Below the pieces are notes generated by a model. That model was not told the DNA's origin and searched no databases. It was given only the letters and a program-made list of their open reading frames with translations. From Acidobacteriaceae bacterium (lineage in GTDB: Bacteria; Acidobacteriota; Terriglobia; Terriglobales; Acidobacteriaceae), in assembly GCA_030049955.1 (NCBI GenBank), contig JASIJX010000066.1:1-7506 (forward strand): a DNA stretch of 7,506 nt, read 5' to 3'. Made by a program: the position numbers and the translations under genes. This document shows positions 5,994-7,506 of this stretch, piece after piece. The stretch's first letter is position 1. Each line of letters begins with the position of its first letter.

Positions 5994-6892
5994 CAATAGG
6001 CGGTGATGGATATTACGGCGAAAAAAGGCAGGAAGAGCAACGTGGTCATCCGGACCTACACACTTCCCTTTCAGTCAAAAATCCGATCTGGCTTGTAGGC
6101 GAAGTGAATATCCGAAAGCCTAAGGACCAAGCATCAAATTTTTTTCAAGTGGCTAGAAATCGAAGACGAGACCCTTTCTCCTTAGCACCCGGATGACCAT
6201 TTTCCGGGGTAGTTTCCGGGCAGTAGTGCGCAGCGTAAGTTCTTTCGGCCAAGAGGCTTTATTAAGCGCGTTCTGGATGCTACCCGCGCCTATTACTTTT
6301 ATGAGGGAAATAATTACTAGGTATTTTTTTCTTCAAAATTCGCCAGCCGGATAGGCATGGAAACGAGTGCTGCTAGGCGGTCGCCATCATTGCCGCAGGA
6401 TCCAATGACGCAAAAGATGCAATTCCCGCATCACGAAATCGGTCATTTGCGAGCATCGACCTCGTATTGCGAAATTTCCGATCTCCCCAAAGTGACACTT
6501 TCCCCTAGAATTTCCACATAAAGCGAGAGTGTTGCAACGAATTCTTCGCGGTCATACTGGATGATTAATATGCGATTCATTTAAAAAAGACTTACTGGCA
6601 CTTCTCTATTTCAGGACGCGGCATCGGGCCACTATGCGCGCGTGAGGGAGAGAGCAGCAAGAAAAAATGTAGCATCGGCGGCTTGGATGGCGAACGGTTT
6701 CATTGATGCACAGCCAGTAAACTGGCAAATTTCACGATCCCCTAACCACATTGCTATTCTGCCCGCTTACTGCTTGAAGCAGCGGTAAACCTCTGCCTGG
6801 ATTCAACGATCAACCCAGGAATAATATTGCGCGAAATCCAACTTTGCATTGCGTCGCCACGGTGAAAGCGCGCCATTCTAAGGGCAGAACGA
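5994..6892. other. gene-poor spacer, about 900 bases
   Basis: I see no convincing gene here. Frames are short, lack ribosome sites and have no recognised motifs. Visible items are an 11-bp inverted repeat TGGTCATCCGG (6043-6053) / CCGGATGACCA (6189-6199), a nearby near-tandem TTTCCGGG (around 6201-6225), AT-rich stretches with runs of T or A (6137-6144, 6324-6330, 6582-6588), and an imperfect dyad around TGCTTGAAGCA (about 6767-6788). The base composition is more AT-rich and uneven than in the flanking genes, fitting decayed mobile-element or intergenic DNA between the lipoprotein gene and the recombinase fragment. Confidence 0.6.
6043..6199. repeat. 11-bp inverted repeat enclosing 135 bases
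   Basis: TGGTCATCCGG (6043-6053) and CCGGATGACCA (6189-6199) are perfect inverse copies. The flanking bases do not extend the match, and no target duplication is evident. It could be the ends of a small decayed element or a chance match; the enclosed sequence has no coding signal. Confidence 0.35.
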
Positions 6893-7252
6893 TTGGCACA
6901 CATCTGCAACCAACCTGATCTGCTCAGGCCTAGCAAAGCTGAGCGCGTAGCAATGACGATTTCAGGCCATAAGACCCGCTCGGTCTTTGAACGCTACAAC
7001 CTTGTGAGTGAGCGCGATCTTGAAAGTGCTGCGCTTCAAATCGCTCAAGCGCGCGCCCAAGTCCTTCAAGTGGCTCTTGACGGAATGGGACACAACTCAG
7101 GACACACTGACCACATCGCCGGCGCTGATAGAGACGGTGAGGAAACTCAGGATGTAGTGGAAATTACTGGGGAGAAATCACTTAGCCATGGTGCCGGGAG
7201 GGGGGTCGAACCTAAGCCGGTGTTGAGAACACGTAAGTTGCTGATTCTATAG
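6893..7252 (+). pseudogene. tyrosine recombinase/integrase, C-terminal fragment
   Basis: From about codon AAA 6938 the frame reads AERVAMTISGHKTRSVFERYNLVSERDLESAA, the C-terminal catalytic end of phage-type integrases. It contains the H/W-box histidine in SGH and the nucleophilic tyrosine in FERYN. The rest of the catalytic domain (first Arg, Lys, H-x-x-R) and the N-terminal domains are absent, and the upstream codons do not resemble the family. The open frame can begin at TTG 6893 or ATG 6953, neither with a good ribosome site. About 100 residues remain of a usual 300-400, so it cannot recombine DNA alone. The tail after about residue 70 is variable, and its last part (GAGRGVEPKP) is antisense to a tRNA-end-like sequence. 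It marks the scar of an integrated element, later joined by the insertion sequence to the right. Confidence 0.78.
7189..7232 (-). other. tRNA 3'-end-like sequence, possible attachment-site relic
   Basis: Read on the minus strand, 7212-7189 gives GGTTCGA, a C-run, then TCCCGGCACCA: a T-loop-like motif, acceptor-like strand and terminal CCA. Further on, GTGTTGAGAACAC (7220-7232) gives a stem with loop TTCTCAA, like an anticodon loop with CTC. It is not a working tRNA: the T-arm is one base short, its stem pairs poorly, and no D-arm or 5' acceptor strand (expected GCCGGGA) follows. A tRNA 3' half overlapping the end of an integrase frame is the usual geometry of an integration core. Confidence 0.4.
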
Positions 7253-7364
7253 TCGACAGAATCACTCAAATCGCCAGAAGCGACATCCTTAGGCACAATC
7301 CGGGCACAAAATGAAGACGTGAACGAAAGACTGGGAACTCAAACGCGTCATCCTCGAGGGAGAC

Positions 7365-7506
7365 GTAAGCGTCATTTTCAGGCCGCATTGACCGCGTGTG
7401 GTTGAGGGTTGAGGATGTGCCTGTGAGTGAGACAGGCGAGGCAGTGGTGAGCAAGCGGGCGCGGCGCGATTACAGCGTGGCGGAGAAGCTGCGGATGGTG
7501 GAGGCG
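7365..7506 (+). mobile_element. left end of an IS66-family insertion sequence (cut by window edge)
   Basis: GTAAGCGTCATTTTC begins at 7365. IS66-family elements are known for terminal inverted repeats starting GTAA(GCG) and 8-bp target duplications; the adjacent eight bases here are AGGGAGAC (7357-7364). Fifty-eight bases inward lies the start of a TnpA-like frame. The right end, tnpB and tnpC would lie beyond the window, so the boundary rests on motif resemblance and spacing only. Confidence 0.68.
7423..7506 (+). CDS. tnpA: IS66-type TnpA / transposase helix-turn-helix protein, N-terminal part
   Basis: A GTG start at 7423 has GAGG at 7411-7414 eight bases upstream. The 28 codons visible run VSETGEAVVSKRARRDYSVA then EKLRMVEA, up to the window edge. 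Basic residues followed by [WY]S-x-x-x-K-x-x-[IM]-V-x-E is the opening of the helix-turn-helix domain in IS66 TnpA and IS3 OrfA proteins, which bind DNA for transposition. The GTAAGC end 58 bases upstream favours IS66 over IS3. GTG 7417 is an alternative in-frame start but leaves too short a gap to the ribosome site. Length, the remaining domain and intactness cannot be judged. Confidence 0.7.
   Translation, partial: MSETGEAVVSKRARRDYSVAEKLRMVEA

Noticed and set aside
6290..6330. Imperfect AT-rich dyad followed by a T run, terminator-like
   Set aside because: The stem has about 10 of 14 matches, mostly A-T, and no gene ends upstream on the plus strand.
6357..6521. 54-codon plus-strand frame in the spacer
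   Set aside because: The AGG upstream is too close to the ATG to be a ribosome site, and there is no recognised motif.
6687..6788. 33-codon plus-strand frame in the spacer
   Set aside because: No Shine-Dalgarno, no motif and a length expected by chance.
6754..6936. 60-codon minus-strand frame overlapping the recombinase junction
   Set aside because: No recognisable domain or ribosome site; it spans the border of the recombinase fragment.
7150..7320. A functional tRNA gene on the minus strand
   Set aside because: Only 3'-half-like pieces are present; the T-arm is one base short and there is no D-arm or matching 5' acceptor strand.
7266..7454. 62-codon minus-strand frame across the IS border
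   Set aside because: It crosses the insertion-sequence end and shows no motif; probably a chance frame.

Overview
The window reads as a high-GC bacterial accessory region. It joins part of a surface or exopolysaccharide gene cluster (about 1-4360, plus strand) to a convergent lipoprotein gene (4344-5903, minus strand), followed by about 1 kb of gene-poor DNA and a mobile-element junction (about 6935-7506). The lipoprotein has choice-of-anchor-type and serine/threonine-rich Ig-like repeats ending in a fibronectin type III domain, and the glycan genes have a characteristic style. Together these suggest an Acidobacteriota-like soil bacterium. That is an inference from family resemblance only.

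Layout of the glycan cluster, in order: a complete PLP-dependent sugar aminotransferase (FdtB/QdtB type); a Wzx-type flippase remnant with an in-frame stop; a complete GT2-like (StrF-domain-like) glycosyltransferase; a frameshifted, shortened polysaccharide pyruvyl transferase remnant; a complete AMP-dependent acyl-CoA synthetase/ligase; and a 44-codon remnant or small ORF. ATGA stop/start overlaps at 1165-1168 and 4229-4232 show the genes were built as one translationally coupled operon. It would have made a 3-amino-3,6-dideoxy sugar, transferred sugars, decorated the glycan with pyruvate and acyl groups, and flipped the unit across the membrane. Three genes look intact, but the flippase and the pyruvyl transferase survive only as roughly 90-codon N-terminal pieces. 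The locus is therefore probably decaying, or relies on copies elsewhere.

The minus-strand lipoprotein gene carries two tandem 291-bp repeats that are almost identical (5 differences in 251 bp, 4 of them silent). Its annotated N-terminus is suspicious: a clear lipobox lies about 115 residues in, behind a hairpin-rich stretch. Upstream of it are repeated CCTTAGTAAC-like motifs and a hairpin that could be an operator.

At the right end there is the C-terminal piece of a tyrosine recombinase whose reading frame runs into an antisense tRNA-3'-end-like sequence (a possible attachment-site relic). The left end of an IS66-family insertion sequence follows (GTAAGC terminus at 7365, start of tnpA at 7423) and is cut by the window edge. 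No CRISPR array, intact RNA gene or wholly new defence-type system was found.
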